In this document: positions 34,290 through 45,904 of the stretch, in pieces
Numbering within the stretch: the first letter of the stretch is position 1
Layout: every line of letters starts with the position of its first letter
Source of the DNA: Lycorma delicatula
Lineage: Eukaryota; Arthropoda; Insecta; Hemiptera; Fulgoridae
DNA length: 64,000 nucleotides
Direction of reading: 5' to 3'
NCBI RefSeq assembly: GCF_047948215.1
Contig: NC_134455.1
Coordinates: forward strand, 348,190,491-348,254,490
Notes under the pieces: generated by a model
Databases searched by the model: none
Told to the model about the DNA's origin: nothing
What the model saw: the letters and a program-made list of their open reading frames with translations, nothing else
Position numbers and translations under genes: made by a program

Positions 34290-35145
34290 GTATTTTATAT
34301 TTTTGGTGCCTCTTGTCTAGAGCTACTTACAATAATTTTTTGAATATTTTTACGTTACTTTATTTTATTGATAAAAATTTCATGCAGACATCTTCTACAT
34401 ACAGTATTTGAGAAAAAGTTTTTCTGGTGAATTTATTAATTTGTCCCTGAAAATAATTTCCTTTACTTCTACCCGATTATATTTCCTTGCTTTTTCTTTG
34501 CTTCTTAATTTGTTGCATATATCAGCCTAAAAACGTATCAAAACATCAACAACATTGTATACGTTGGGAAGCGTAGAAGTGCGCATTTAATCGACCGTGA
34601 AACGATTTGCAGTTGTTCGTCGAAGGATTCTATTAAACAGCGAAATCCGTTCATATTCTTAGAAGAAACGTAAAATCAGGAGAAATGTAATTGTGGATTT
34701 ACTAATCTGTGAATATTGTTTTCTTTCTCGTCTAGTTATAATGTCATTAGGTTGTCTGTGAAACGGTCGTCAATGTCATCAGTATTTAGGAAGGGCAAGC
34801 TAAAAAATAGTTGCAAAAAACGGCTGGCTTATGCGTACTATTTATATTTAGAAGACAGCTCAGAGCTTCAATTTTTTCCACCAGTTTTACTCTAAGTGAA
34901 AACGACAACACTTCATCTTCATGGAAGATCAAACAACATTTGCAGCACCATGTACTGCAGATTCCAAGTCCATAAACATTTCTTAAGGATCAAGGGAAAA
35001 ATTATTCGATTCGCACTTCGCGTCAATTGACTTGAAAATTTGGTATAAGTGCAAACGTTTTTGTTCGATAATAGAAAAAAAACCTAGTGGCATATACGTA
35101 TCCTTTAAGCATCTTTGTATTATGAACACCTGTTTGAAAAACTTT
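34290..35145. other. Unassigned sequence
   Basis: No recognisable protein or repeat. Confidence 0.35.
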
Positions 35146-35149
35146 GGGC

Positions 35150-35530
35150 AAACTTTTAAATACGATCAACATAGAGTTGATGGAGCTGAATCGTGAACGG
35201 CGAGAAAGGCAAACAGAAAACGAATTGAGGCTTTTGAGATGAGGATGTGGCGCAGAATGATAAATATCAAACGGCAATACCATATAACAAATGAAGAAGT
35301 ATTAAGGAGAATAGGAGAGAACAGGAAAATGGTAAATGCGATTGAATATTAAAAAAAACAACTGGCTAAGATATTATGTGAGATGTTTATTAATCGATGC
35401 GATAAAAGGTTTAATGAATGTAAAGAAATGAAGAAGAAGAAGGAAGAAATTTTCTGAAACAAAGATGGTAGCAAAGGTTAGAACAAGGTGGAGAGCAGCC
35501 GTAACAAGACGTACTCTAATGGCAGAGTAC
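35150..35530 (+). pseudogene. LINE reverse transcriptase C-terminus fragment (RTE-like)
   Basis: The frame KRIEAFEMRMWRRMINIKRQ continues with HITNEEVLRRIGENRKM, a clear match to the RLEAFEMWxxRRMLKI...ITNEEVLRRI block. Stops follow. Only this C-terminal part is present. Confidence 0.7.
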
Positions 35531-35534
35531 TATG

Positions 35535-36515
35535 AATAAATGAACAGAAGAGTTCTGACGTCTCACACAGAAATTTTAAACTAGTCACTGTCTAGAAACA
35601 AACAAGACCTTTTTCTGGGTCGTTCATTATGAAAAAGTCTTACACAGTACTGGTGACAATTTCTATTTATTGCAAAAATGAGTTGCCCAAGGACTTTCTG
35701 GAAGAATTGGATGAATCTATTCTCTGGACCGCATAATTACTCGCTTAATTAACTCAACGTCTCCATTTGATAATGTCTCTACTTCTCCATTATGTTAATT
35801 CTTTCTGTACGAAGTTTTGACGACGATTGAAATATCTTCAATTGAGTTTCTTTTCACAGAATTTTCTGTTTTTTGCCTTTTAATAATATCCGTTCCCAAA
35901 CGTGCATGGTATGTTCTTCAAAACGTTTTGTAACTCTATTTTCCAAATAAATTTTTAAGTTACAATTAAACGTTCTTGTGGTACATCGCCGATATTAAAT
36001 TCCGTCCACTGGATGTTTGTGGAATCTGAATTTGTAACCCCCAACTATGATAATTGATTTACCATTGTCATTTCATAACTTCCATGATAGATGCGGTACA
36101 CTTGTTACGCACAGTACACAGTTTGGCAACTCTTACTAAAGACAACCAAATGAGAAATAAATCTCGAAAAAGGTAAAAATACAAAAAGAAGCAGGTTAGA
36201 TGGAGGTGATAAATAGTTCTTATTGTTCGCAGTAATGAGGACGCAATTGACTGGTTTGAAAAAGGAGATAGGTAGCGGCGGACGGAATTGACCGAGCTGC
36301 GATTATTTAGAAGTTACTTGTACAATTTAGTGGTCTTAAAATTAGAATTTCTAAAAATCCTAAGCACGTTCACACAAAAGTTTTTAATCAAATCTACCAT
36401 TTTTAAATCATTTAAAAAAACTTTAATATGAATGATTATGTAACATTATAAAATACCTTTTTGACAATACCGTCTATTTATCATTTTCATGTACTACTTT
36501 TTTTATAGATGGGAA
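35535..36515. other. Unassigned sequence
   Basis: No recognisable protein or repeat. Confidence 0.35.
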
Positions 36516-36520
36516 ATCTA

Positions 36521-36821
36521 ACGCCTCCGGGTTGGTCTAGTGGTGAACGCGTCTTCGCAAATCAGCTGATTTCGAAGTCGAGAGTTCTAAGGTTCAAATA
36601 CTAAGTAAAGGCAGTTACTTTTATGCGGATTTGAATACTAGATCGTGAATACCGGTGTTCTTTGGTGGTTGGATTTCTATTAACCATACATCTCAGGAAT
36701 GGTCGACCTGAGACTGTACAAGACGACATTTCATTTACACTCATACATATCATCCTCATTCATCCCCTGAAGTAATATCTTACATGGTTCCGGAGTCTAA
36801 TCAGAAAAAGAAAGAAGATAA
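36521..36821 (+). mobile_element. SINE family D, copy D4 (best full-length copy)
   Basis: Starts ACGCCTCCGGGTTGGTCTAG and has TTCTAAGGTTCAAATACTAA (box B region), TGAATACCGGTGTTCTTTGG, CATACATCTCAGGAATGGTC, GAGACTGTACAAGACGACAT and an AGAAAAAGAAAGAAGA tail. GAAATCTA occurs on both sides (36513-36520 and 36822-36829), a probable target duplication. The length is about 300 bases. Confidence 0.8.
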
Positions 36822-36829
36822 GAAATCTA

Positions 36830-39685
36830 TTGCTATGGTAATAAAGAAATGTTAAAGATTCTTGACAATGTAAAATAATTCTTTTACAGAAAGTCAATAG
36901 TACGTTGATGCATTTTTAAATAATACTGAGTTATAAATTACAAAATATTTTGATTTTTTGTGACCCCCCGTTAAACGTGTACATAGATTTTTGTTCAATA
37001 ATTTTCATTAACGCCTTCTGAAATAAAAATTATGTAACTTATTTTTAATTTAATATTTTCAAGTACGAAGTGTGGCATTTAACGTTATTTATTTTGAAAA
37101 TAGGTAACATTTATTCTGAAAGTAGGTATCATATTTTTATAAGCAAAATGTACAAGGGAACACGGTTAACTTAGTCAACGTCTTAAATTCAAAAACAGGC
37201 TTCACGCCTTGTCTGGAGATGTTTTCCATGAAAGGCAAGGAATTGGTGCCATCTCCAGGTACACTTATCATAATTCAACTTTAAATACCCTCCTGTATAA
37301 CATTCGTAATCTCTGAACGAATTTGAATTTTAAGGTTTTAATGACAGGGAGAAAGTGTATGAAAACTTGAGCTTTGAAATACCATCAATAACGAAATTTT
37401 CTGCAGTAAGGTTATGAACTTGGTAAACGGGAAAGTCACTGAATGTCTTCAAACCGAGAAAGAAATCGCGTCACGTGTTCATACAGTCGGTTCAGTACGG
37501 ACTGAGGTTTCTCTATTAAAATCAAGCTCTCGCTGTATCCAGTTGCGACAGTTTTCGTATCACAAACAGAAGATACCCATTCCCTGGAAAACAGTGATAC
37601 CGTCAAAACTCAATAATTCCCTGTGCTTAATTAAATTATCGTTTTGCATCACACAATCTTAGGACTGTGTACTAGCCGCTTGTGGAGTCGAAGAGATTTA
37701 TAAGTGCCAGTATCGGGATTTTTGTCTTCAATGCCGTTGAACATAAACATTCATTGCTTCTTTACTCATGATAAGGCACTTCCCTAGTCATACCATACTT
37801 ATGGTACAGCTGCACTGTCTGTTTGCAACAAACTGTTGTACCGGAAGAGCAACAATTTGTGTGTAACAGTTAATTCTCCGTATAAAATATGCATTTTATA
37901 CGGGTGAAAATGCAAATTATTGTGCGATAGTACAATGGAGAAATCCAAAACATAGTATTCTGGGGAATCCCAAAACAATTTCAGAAAGTTTTATTTTGCA
38001 CAGGATTGTATTTTGAATTTTTGTGATTGTACAACTATTCCATGCTCTGCAAAGGAAAACAGAAGAAAAATTTCACGCGTTCATTTTTCCGCTGTGAAAA
38101 ATTTAAACAAGTACTTTGTTTTAGATGCGTTGACATAGGAGAAGTACAGGTATCCATAACAATGGCGACTGTCATAAAAATAGAAGAAGAACGAGTTTTG
38201 GAGTGTTAGTAATAAGGTAATGAAACAACAAGACGGTAGCACTTGACGTTTCGTATGATATTTTGCTCTCACGTTACGTTCCAGTGTGCATTACATTTCA
38301 GCCCTCCTTGTATTTCTACTTATATTGTAAGAGGACCAGTATAACGGACTAGGATAACAAATTTCTTCCAATTAAAAAGAAAGAATGAAAAAATAATGAA
38401 AAGAAGAATCCAGAAGGAACTAAAAGAGATTCTTTTCTCAGAGTACCCAGGTCGGTTTAACAATCTGTTCTTTGTGATACAGACAATAGCACCTCCAAAA
38501 GCTGTTATGCGATCATAAGGGTTACCGGACCGGAATAAGAATTTATGGAAAAACGTAAGAGCACGGACGATGAAAATTATTACGCTTCAACAGTTAAAGC
38601 AAGAGACGGGTACTAGTTCTACAGGCCAGAGGATATAAATACTGTCACTATCACTGGGAAGCCGTGTTCGGCGTAGTCTGACAACAAACGATGACAGAAT
38701 AGTTTCGCAAGTCCGAATTCGATGCAATTGCGGTGACGACGATATCAGTAAGCAAGTAGTAACAATCAGTGAAGAGTACGTCACGAGTATTCCAGCGTGG
38801 GCATTGGGTGAATACAGGAAGTTGTTCGGTGAGTTATTGGTAAACAGTAGTGAAAGACAGTATTATATATTCATTCATAGACTGATAGGAATTCTAGACA
38901 GTAAATGTAATAAAATCTACATAAATTGAATTATACAATTTATACTGAAAAGTGTAAAACTTTACACTTTTTCTAATGTTACCTTGTTGTTAAAACAATG
39001 TTATGTATTAATATTTGCGGTTATTATAATTTTTAGTAAATTGAATTGTATTATACACTTTTTATAATAATTTAACTGTTTTCAACAAAGCTTGTCCTTG
39101 TTTGAATTAATATTTTGTATAATACATTATTATTATTATGATAATTATTATTTATTTTATTTTCTATATTTTTATGGTAATAAATTGTATTTATAAGAAA
39201 TTTTTGGTTTGTTATTGTCTCAATATCCTGGTCAAACCGCAAGCACGCAACAATATAATTTTTAAAAAGCTTCCTTGTTAGCTATTAATGAAAGTCAACT
39301 TTTATTTCAACTCTGGCTGACTCAGACAGCTTGGTTATATCAGAAAAATTTGTTTATTTAATAATATGACATTTATATTGATGATAAAGCAAGTAAAACT
39401 ATTATTATAATTATTTTTTAACTTTCTACTGGGATGGACTGAAGTAAAAAAGTTATTTTTTGTATTAGAAAAATAATTTTGTAATGTTTCTACATCTTGG
39501 ATTTTCAAAAACTATTTTAAGTGGTACATACTTCATCAGCATGTCTAATTTTACGGATTTTTATAATATATAATTATATATAGAAAAACATTGCACACTA
39601 AAAAATAAACAAACTTCAGGTTTTTATTCTTTACTTATATTTTTATATAACGTGTTATGCTTTTATAAAATAAATTTAAATCTAT
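36830..39685. other. Unassigned sequence, moderate composition
   Basis: 37400-38870 is less AT-biased than its surroundings and contains several short ORFs (37414-37662, 38027-38209) without motifs. CGTATAAAAT / ATTTTATACG forms a 10-bp-arm palindrome near 37880, and AAAAGTGTAAA / TTTACACTTTT another near 38950. An unrecognised transposon is likely. Confidence 0.35.
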
Positions 39686-39691
39686 TTAATT

Positions 39692-39955
39692 ACCGTACCG
39701 AGTTGGTTAACTCTTCGCAAATCAGTTTTTTACATATTTTTTTTTTTTTAAATCGAAGGTTCTGAGTTTCAAATCCTAGTAAAGGTTAATTACTTACATT
39801 TATCCGGGTTTGAATATCAGAAGTGAATATCGATGTACCTCGATGGTTGGGGCTCAATTAACCACACGTATCAGGGATGGATGTCGGCCTGAGTCTGTAA
39901 AAGACTAAACCTCATTTACATGTCATAAATGTAATCATAATCTTTCTGGATCGCA
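39692..39955 (+). mobile_element. SINE family D, copy D5
   Basis: Starts ACCGAGTTGGTTAACTCTTC, has GAGTTTCAAATCCTAGTAAA, TACCTCGATGGTTGGGGCTC and AGTCTGTAAAAGACTAAACC. A T-run expansion lies in the head. Confidence 0.65.
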
Positions 39956-40077
39956 AGAGGGTTTTTTATTGTTTACTAGTTAAACAAATTTCAACGTACA
40001 CATTTGGAAAAAAAAATTATTTATTTAATTTTAAATTTTATGTTGTTATTTACATATATAAGAATATATTTAAAAAT

Positions 40078-40135
40078 TTGATGTGGACACCACATGACTT
40101 CCTTGTATCCCTACTAAATTAAATACACATTTTTA
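40078..40135 (-). repeat. Family B end fragment abutting copy B4
   Basis: TTTGATGTGGACACCACATG and ACTTCCTTGTA, i.e. the start of a minus-oriented copy, cut after about 60 bases exactly where the plus-oriented copy B4 begins. Confidence 0.65.
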
Positions 40136-40826
40136 ATTCCTTGTACGAAGTAAAGGAAGTATTGTGATCGCAAAAAATTTCTGTTTTCATATTTCAACGG
40201 AAGTATCTATTTTGACCATCCCTGAATCCATTTTGACTAGTTTCGACGTGACATCTGAACGTACGTACGTATGTATCACGCATAACTCAAAAACGATTAG
40301 CCGTAGGATGTTGAAATTTTGGATTTAGGACTGTTGTAACATCTAGTTGTGCACCTCTCCTTTTGATTGCAATCGACTGAACCAAAAGTGTCCAATAAAG
40401 CCCAAAATCATAAAACATTTGGATTTTTTCTTAACTGTAGTAATAAGCCCTCTTTGAGATTTTCAAAGTTTTATCATAAGTGGTACTTATTTTCATTGGT
40501 TCCAGAGTTTTATCCAATTTAATTTTAATTAATGATATATTTGGATCTTCTAAGGGGAAGGCACGAAGGTTCGAATCAGATTTTATCTCCTTTTTTTAAC
40601 TTTTTTTTTTAATTTAAATATATTGATTTATTAATAAATATTAACCTCTGATTTTAAAAAAATAAACGATAATTAATGATTCAATAATAACAATAAAAAA
40701 AAAGATTATGAAAAAATATCAGAAATTATTAATTAAATAAAAATTTATGTACTTTTCATTTAAAAAAAAAAAAAAGTGTATATGCAATTTAATACGCGTA
40801 CAACGAAGTCATTTGGTCCACATCAG
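40136..40826 (+). repeat. Interspersed repeat family B, copy B4
   Basis: Near full-length. The left end reads ATTCCTTGTACGAAGTAAAGG and the right end CGTACAACGAAGTCATTTGG, both one or two changes from the family ends. The internal GAAGGTTCGAATCAGATTTT segment is followed by a T-run. Confidence 0.8.
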
Positions 40827-40927
40827 CTTTTTTTAACTACTAGTAGCTTTTTGCCTCTACAAATTACTAGACTATAAAAGCTGGTTGGAATCTGAAATCT
40901 TCTGCTTCGTTAACAAAAAAGTAAAGT

Positions 40928-40949
40928 AAAAAAAAAAAAAAAAAAAAAA
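40928..40949. repeat. Poly(A) tract, 22 bases
   Basis: Uninterrupted A-run on the plus strand with no LINE or SINE recognised before it. Confidence 0.85.
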
Positions 40950-41479
40950 TAGTAATAAATATAAATGTTTGGATTTATTAAAATAGTTACTTAAGTTAAA
41001 TCTTTAAGTACAAGATATTAAATTTATGCATGTATAAATATTAATATTTCTGAGATCCAGTTCATAAAATTACAAAATATTAATTATACGTAGTTTTGTT
41101 TGTTGTTAACTTCTCAAGCGGAGTTATTCGACAAGCTAAATAAATAACATATTTTTACAACAAAAATAATTTACAATTTCCACATTTTATTATCCGATTT
41201 TATCTTTTCATACCCGAACTTTTCCGTTGAAATGAACTATTTATTTACGATCAGATAAATATTACAGAAACAATTTGATTTTATTACCGATACGATTTTA
41301 GGTCTATCCTTTGTGCGCTAAGTCAAATGCTTTAAATAGATGGAATAAAGTTACGTGAAAATATATCTATTTAAGTTTGCAATGCCTTAGTTACATTCCC
41401 TACAAGAAACCAAATTCTTTCATTATAGAACAAGCCATTAATTTATAGTAAGAATAGCCTAATTCTTTATAACGGTTTC

Positions 41480-43400
41480 AAAAAATCCCTTTCGGTACGC
41501 CGGAAGGAAGACGGGTACATTTCACCAGTGCTAAGTAGGGAATAAAAAAGATTTCAAACTAAAAATTACTATAAATTTCAAATTTACTTTACGACAATGG
41601 TAACATGTGAAAACAAATTTCACATGTTTAGCAAACAAGCCCCATCTTATTACAATTCCAGCAACATTTTGGGCGTCCCTTACCGTAAGGGTTGGTCATA
41701 TCAAAAATTGTTTCAGACAAAAGTTTTAGATAATGTTTAGAGGACTAACAACCACTTTAGATCGATTCGATGGTGTACCTATTAAGAGAGGTATGATTTT
41801 TTGTCTTCAAAACCCCATTTTTTCCACCACCTGAGCCAATGGTTGGTGATATAAAAAGACTTTTTTACGACATAAGTTTTAGGCTTTTATTCAAAGAATA
41901 GTAGGAACGTTTAACAAATTCGATAATTTACCTAATAAAGTTATAGCGATATTTTGTTTTTTTATAAAGCTTTTTCATTTCCAACCCCTATGATCCGATA
42001 TTTCCGATTAAGGAATTCGACCAAGATTTTGGGACGTTATATTTTATACATTAATTTGTAAGTAATTGGCGTAAAATGAAGGCAGTTATCGTGTCCACAA
42101 GAAAGTGATATATAAACTTTTGAATTGAAAGTGGTTTTGGGGTTTGTAGGATGTGAAACGTCGAAATTTTCCGGAGGTCGAATAATGGTACCCATTACAA
42201 AAGTTAGCTTTCTTATGAAATCTACCTAAAAGCCTCAGTTAAAACAGAAACAAGGGATATTGGATGGTAATTTTCAACAATATCCTAATCTCCATTTTAC
42301 TTTACTGGCAAAATTATATAGCTACTACAGTAGTTTTAATTATAAGATAAAGTAAACACTTTGGAATATGGATTTTTTTGTTAATTTTGATATTTCACAA
42401 CCTTTCTCATCGAAAAACACAAAAAAAATTCGGAAGGTTATGTACGTACGAACATAGGAGGGTCATTTAATAATAATTAGAGATACGAATAAATAGCTCC
42501 AAGGTAACACAGTTGGTAAGAGTTATGATACTTTCAGAACAAGTTGGTAACATTGTGATATCTTTTAATCACCTGTTTGAGTAAAATTGCTTTGCTTGTC
42601 ACCTCAAACTCTCATTTCACGATGGCGAGTTCTTTTAAAGTTTGTGAATTAATAGAACAGAATTTTTTGTTTTCCAAAGGTGAAAAATCTTTAACATTTA
42701 CTCTCTCGTATGATCAAACAATATAGACAAAGTTGTATGAACCGCCAATATTTTTACAAGGCGTAAATATTTAAAGATTTTCGGACACGATAACTGCCGT
42801 AATTTTGCGCCAATTACTTTCAAATTGATGTATAAAATATAACGACCCAAAATCTCGGTCGAATTCCTAAATGGGAAAAATCGGATCATAGGGGGTGGAA
42901 ATGGGAAAGCTTTATAAAAAAAAAACAAAACATCGCTATAACTTTATTAGGTAAAATATCGAATTTATTAAACGTTCCTACTATTATTTGGATATGGGTC
43001 TAAAACTTATGTAGTAAAGTCTTTTCATATCACCAACCATTGGCCCAGGGGGTGGAAAAAATGGGGTTTTGAAGACAGAAAATCATACCTCCTTAATAGG
43101 ACCAGCATCGAATCGATCTAAAGTGATCGTTAGTCCTCTAAACATTATCTAAAACTTTTGTCTGAAACAATTTTTGATATGACCAACCCTTACATCCAAG
43201 GGATAACCAAAACCTTGCTGGAATTGTAAAATGGGGCTTGTATGCCCCATGTTGCATGTGAAATTCTTTTACATGCAACCATTGTGGTATTGAGTAAATT
43301 TGAAATTTTTCTTAATTTTAAAATAGAAATTTTTTTGATCCCCTACTTAGCACCGGTGAAATCTACCTCCGTTTTCCGGCGTACCGAAAGGGATTTTTTT
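41480..43400. mobile_element. DNA element J: long inverted repeats around a 540-base core
   Basis: Two family J copies point outward: minus-oriented 41480-42236 and plus-oriented 42778-43400. Their outer edges are exact inverses for 24 bases, beginning AAAAAATCCCTTTCGG on the left and ending CCGAAAGGGATTTTTT on the right. Inner parts match over at least 600 bases with modest divergence. The core (42240-42775) encodes nothing recognisable. This is what a non-autonomous foldback-like DNA transposon looks like; two independent insertions in opposite orientation are the alternative. Confidence 0.65.
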
Positions 43401-43612
43401 ATATGCTGTTTTCCTTTGGTAATTTATGTAGTTTATCTAGCATGTACTTAAAAGCCGCTAATTTATGTTCCATGGGGTGATTCGATACGTAAGCTGTGAT
43501 GATATCTGTATAAGTTTCTTTTTTGTATATTTCAGAATCTAGATTATTATTAATTCATTTTATTGTAAATCAGCTGCTTTTAGATACATAATAATATAGA
43601 TTAATATAAACT

Positions 43613-43930
43613 CTGTTGTGTTAAATTTTGGCTCCGATCTGATGAGGGAGTACGACCGTGCCCTAAATCATCAGTTTTCAAGTTCTGCTAAATATTTCTA
43701 AGTCGGGATAACCAATAAGCATCAAATTAGGTCAATGAATTTTTTTTATTCGTTCGATATTTTAATCGTATTATGTTTTAGTACCCCCACAGACAAATGG
43801 GAAAGGCGATACTCAAAATTTATAACTTATGAATTTTCTTGTAATATTATTAAAACTATTATTAATACGTTTCTTTATAAGGGAATCTTAAAATGGAATA
43901 TTAGTCTTTACATGATGCAAACATCGTTTG
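43613..43930 (+). repeat. Degenerate repeat family N, copy 2
   Basis: TGTTAAATTTTGGCTCCGAT and CACAGACAAATGGGAAAGGCG pair with 13850-14030. The 93-codon ORF at 43735-44016 falls in it and has no motif, so I do not call it a gene. Confidence 0.35.
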
Positions 43931-44364
43931 CATTCGTTACCGTTAATCACTCGGTAAAATATTGCAGAACATTTAGAAATTTCCTGCAGGAATTGATTTC
44001 TGAGATCGGTTTCTAAAACTGTTTATTAAACTCAGCCGGGATCTTTGATGAATTTTTTAAGTAATTGATTTGACTTAAAATACTTTAATAATATGTGTTG
44101 TAAAATATTATTAAAAAAGGAAATATTAATCAGATTAGTGAATGGGACAGCAATATTCTGAAAAATATTTTTTACTTCAACAATGTTTGACTTACATCGA
44201 TTATAAAATGATCAATCTTTGAACTCTTTTTTTAATATCAGATGCAGCAACGTTTTTTTGCCGAAAAATGTGTTTATAGATTGCAACTGTAAATATTTCA
44301 ACTTAGTTACACAGTTATAACGATATTTATCGAATTAATTTATTTTTATTTTTTAACTTTGCAG

Positions 44365-44615
44365 GATTCAAGGATTTCACCATGAATACGGCTAAATCAG
44401 GTCTAAGCGGAGGTGAGAAACTGGCGTTCTGGATGAATGGAAAAATGCGAACGTGGTCCAAACAATGGTTTACGCATTTTTTCTTGCTGGTTGTCATCTG
44501 CGCCTACTCAATGATAGGTGCTGCCATATTTGTTACTATAGAAAGGAGTGCAGAGCAGAAACGTGCGGATGAAATTATAAATGGACGCGTAGCTTTTCTT
44601 AATGAACTTAATAAG
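44365..44615 (+). CDS. K2P potassium channel, coding exon 2 (first membrane helix)
   Basis: Acceptor TTTTTTAACTTTGCAG ends at 44364 and donor AATAAG|GTTAGA starts at 44616. With the single base carried from exon 1 the exon gives 84 codons and ends in phase 0. The protein has a basic cytoplasmic part (GEKLAFWMNGKMRTWSKQWF), then one hydrophobic helix of about 22 residues, THFFLLVVICAYSMIGAAIF, followed by VTIERSAEQK and a charged helical stretch. A helix ending in GAAIFxxIE followed by the extracellular cap is typical of the first transmembrane segment of two-pore-domain (TWiK-like) potassium leak channels, which set resting potential at the plasma membrane. The two pore loops and the other helices are not in the window. 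An in-frame ATG at 44382 with a CACC context could serve a shorter isoform. Subfamily is undetermined. Confidence 0.75.
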
Positions 44616-45595
44616 GTTAGATTTATTTTTTATTTTTCATAAAATACAAAGTAGGAAAAATATGGCATACATGTCTAGAGCTCATTATCGACAGATATTT
44701 CATTAAAAATAAGCCGTAAGATTTAAAAATATTATTATTTTAAAAAGTCGACAAAGTATCGCATTATTTTTTCCTGATAAAAATTAGGAGTCAAAAATCA
44801 AAAAAACGGAATATGTAATTTTTGGATGGGTGGAATAAAAATAATAGGAAATATTTTTTAAAAAATATATTCATATATACGTTAAGGTTAACAAATTTGC
44901 TTTTCTCTAAGTTTAAACTCGCTACAATAAAAAATAAACTTAAAGAGAAATTTTTCAAAAATTCCTTCTGTAACTTACATTCCGGGTTCTATAAGTTTTA
45001 AAAATTTATAGAGATTTTTGATATCTCTATATATGAAGAATAAACTTTCAAAACAATTTTGAAAAATATTTAAACCGAAGGGAGATATAATAAAACAACA
45101 CAAAACATATATCTCAGATTTAAGAACTGGAGGTAGATTATTGAAAAACGTTTTTTCGGTCGGTTTAGTATAAAACCGGCTGAAATTCACTCGCCGATTT
45201 AAAAATAGTTTGGTAAAATTTGTATTAACCATGCAAATTTTTTTTAAATAAATCGAACATATTAAATCGGCTTAAACAATTGAGATCCTAGTGGAAGACC
45301 GATAACTTTTGACTGACGCGTTATAATCTTTAAAATCCCGTTAATAATCTTATTCGCGAAGAAAGAGACATAAAATACAGGAAAATTGCTGAAATTTAAA
45401 GTGTATGTATTTCTAACACTTGTTCGAAATAAGTTTAAAGACTGTCAACATGAAATTGAGAATGCCCCCTCTGGAAAGTATGACAACTTGACTATAGAGG
45501 TCAACGCACCTCTATGGTCAATCTTTAAAATAAATTAAAATAAAATTATCTTAAAAATAAGGGTTTTCGATACCTTCCGCACAATCAAATTCGTT
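44616..45595 (+). other. Start of K2P intron 2; unassigned AT-rich sequence
   Basis: Intron 2 opens with GTTAGA at 44616. No acceptor with channel-like coding sequence was found downstream, so the intron probably runs past base 64000. Confidence 0.45.
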
Positions 45596-45599
45596 TCGT

Positions 45600-45900
45600 T
45601 AGATAAATGCATGCTTACAACTCGATAAAAAAGGCATTAACAGAAAAATGGGTTTCACCAATGGTTTTCTCGTAAAATTTTAAATCGAAATCGTGTGTCA
45701 TATGTCCACCGTCCTATTTTAAAAAATAAATTTTTATTCAATATGGTGGGTTCAAATTTTATTCAAAAATTAGAAACCCACATAATGCAGATTTGTTTTA
45801 ATTACGTAGAACTCAATTTCTTTTTTCCACCTCCAAATATCTCTCAGATATGCAATATAAAGTTATTTCCATACCTAAATATCATTCTATAGATTTATAT
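45600..45900 (+). repeat. Solo terminal repeat of transposon family G
   Basis: GCTTACAACTCGATAAxxAAGGCATT, TTTCACCAATGGTTTTCTCG and ATAATGCAGATTTGTTTTAA match the right inverted repeat of the element at 20724-22143. No second end or transposase is beside it. Confidence 0.65.
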
Positions 45901-45904
45901 TAAT

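Larger units (their letters stand above)
17202..44364 (+). other. Long intron 1 of the K2P gene (inferred)
   Basis: Bounded by GTAAGC at 17202 and by a pyrimidine-rich TTTTTTAACTTTGCAG ending at 44364, giving 27,163 bases. It contains DNA transposons, LINE relics, SINEs and families A, B, D, J and L but no other exon I can support on either strand. Confidence 0.55.

Noticed and set aside
38280..39262. Possible LTR (long terminal repeat) because of a TATAAATAC box and a CACGCAACA end
   Set aside because: No second copy of the sequence, primer-binding site or retroviral-type gene was found in the window.
43735..44016. 93-codon ORF just upstream of channel exon 2
   Set aside because: No family motif, AT-driven residues, and it overlaps a degenerate repeat related to 13850-14110.
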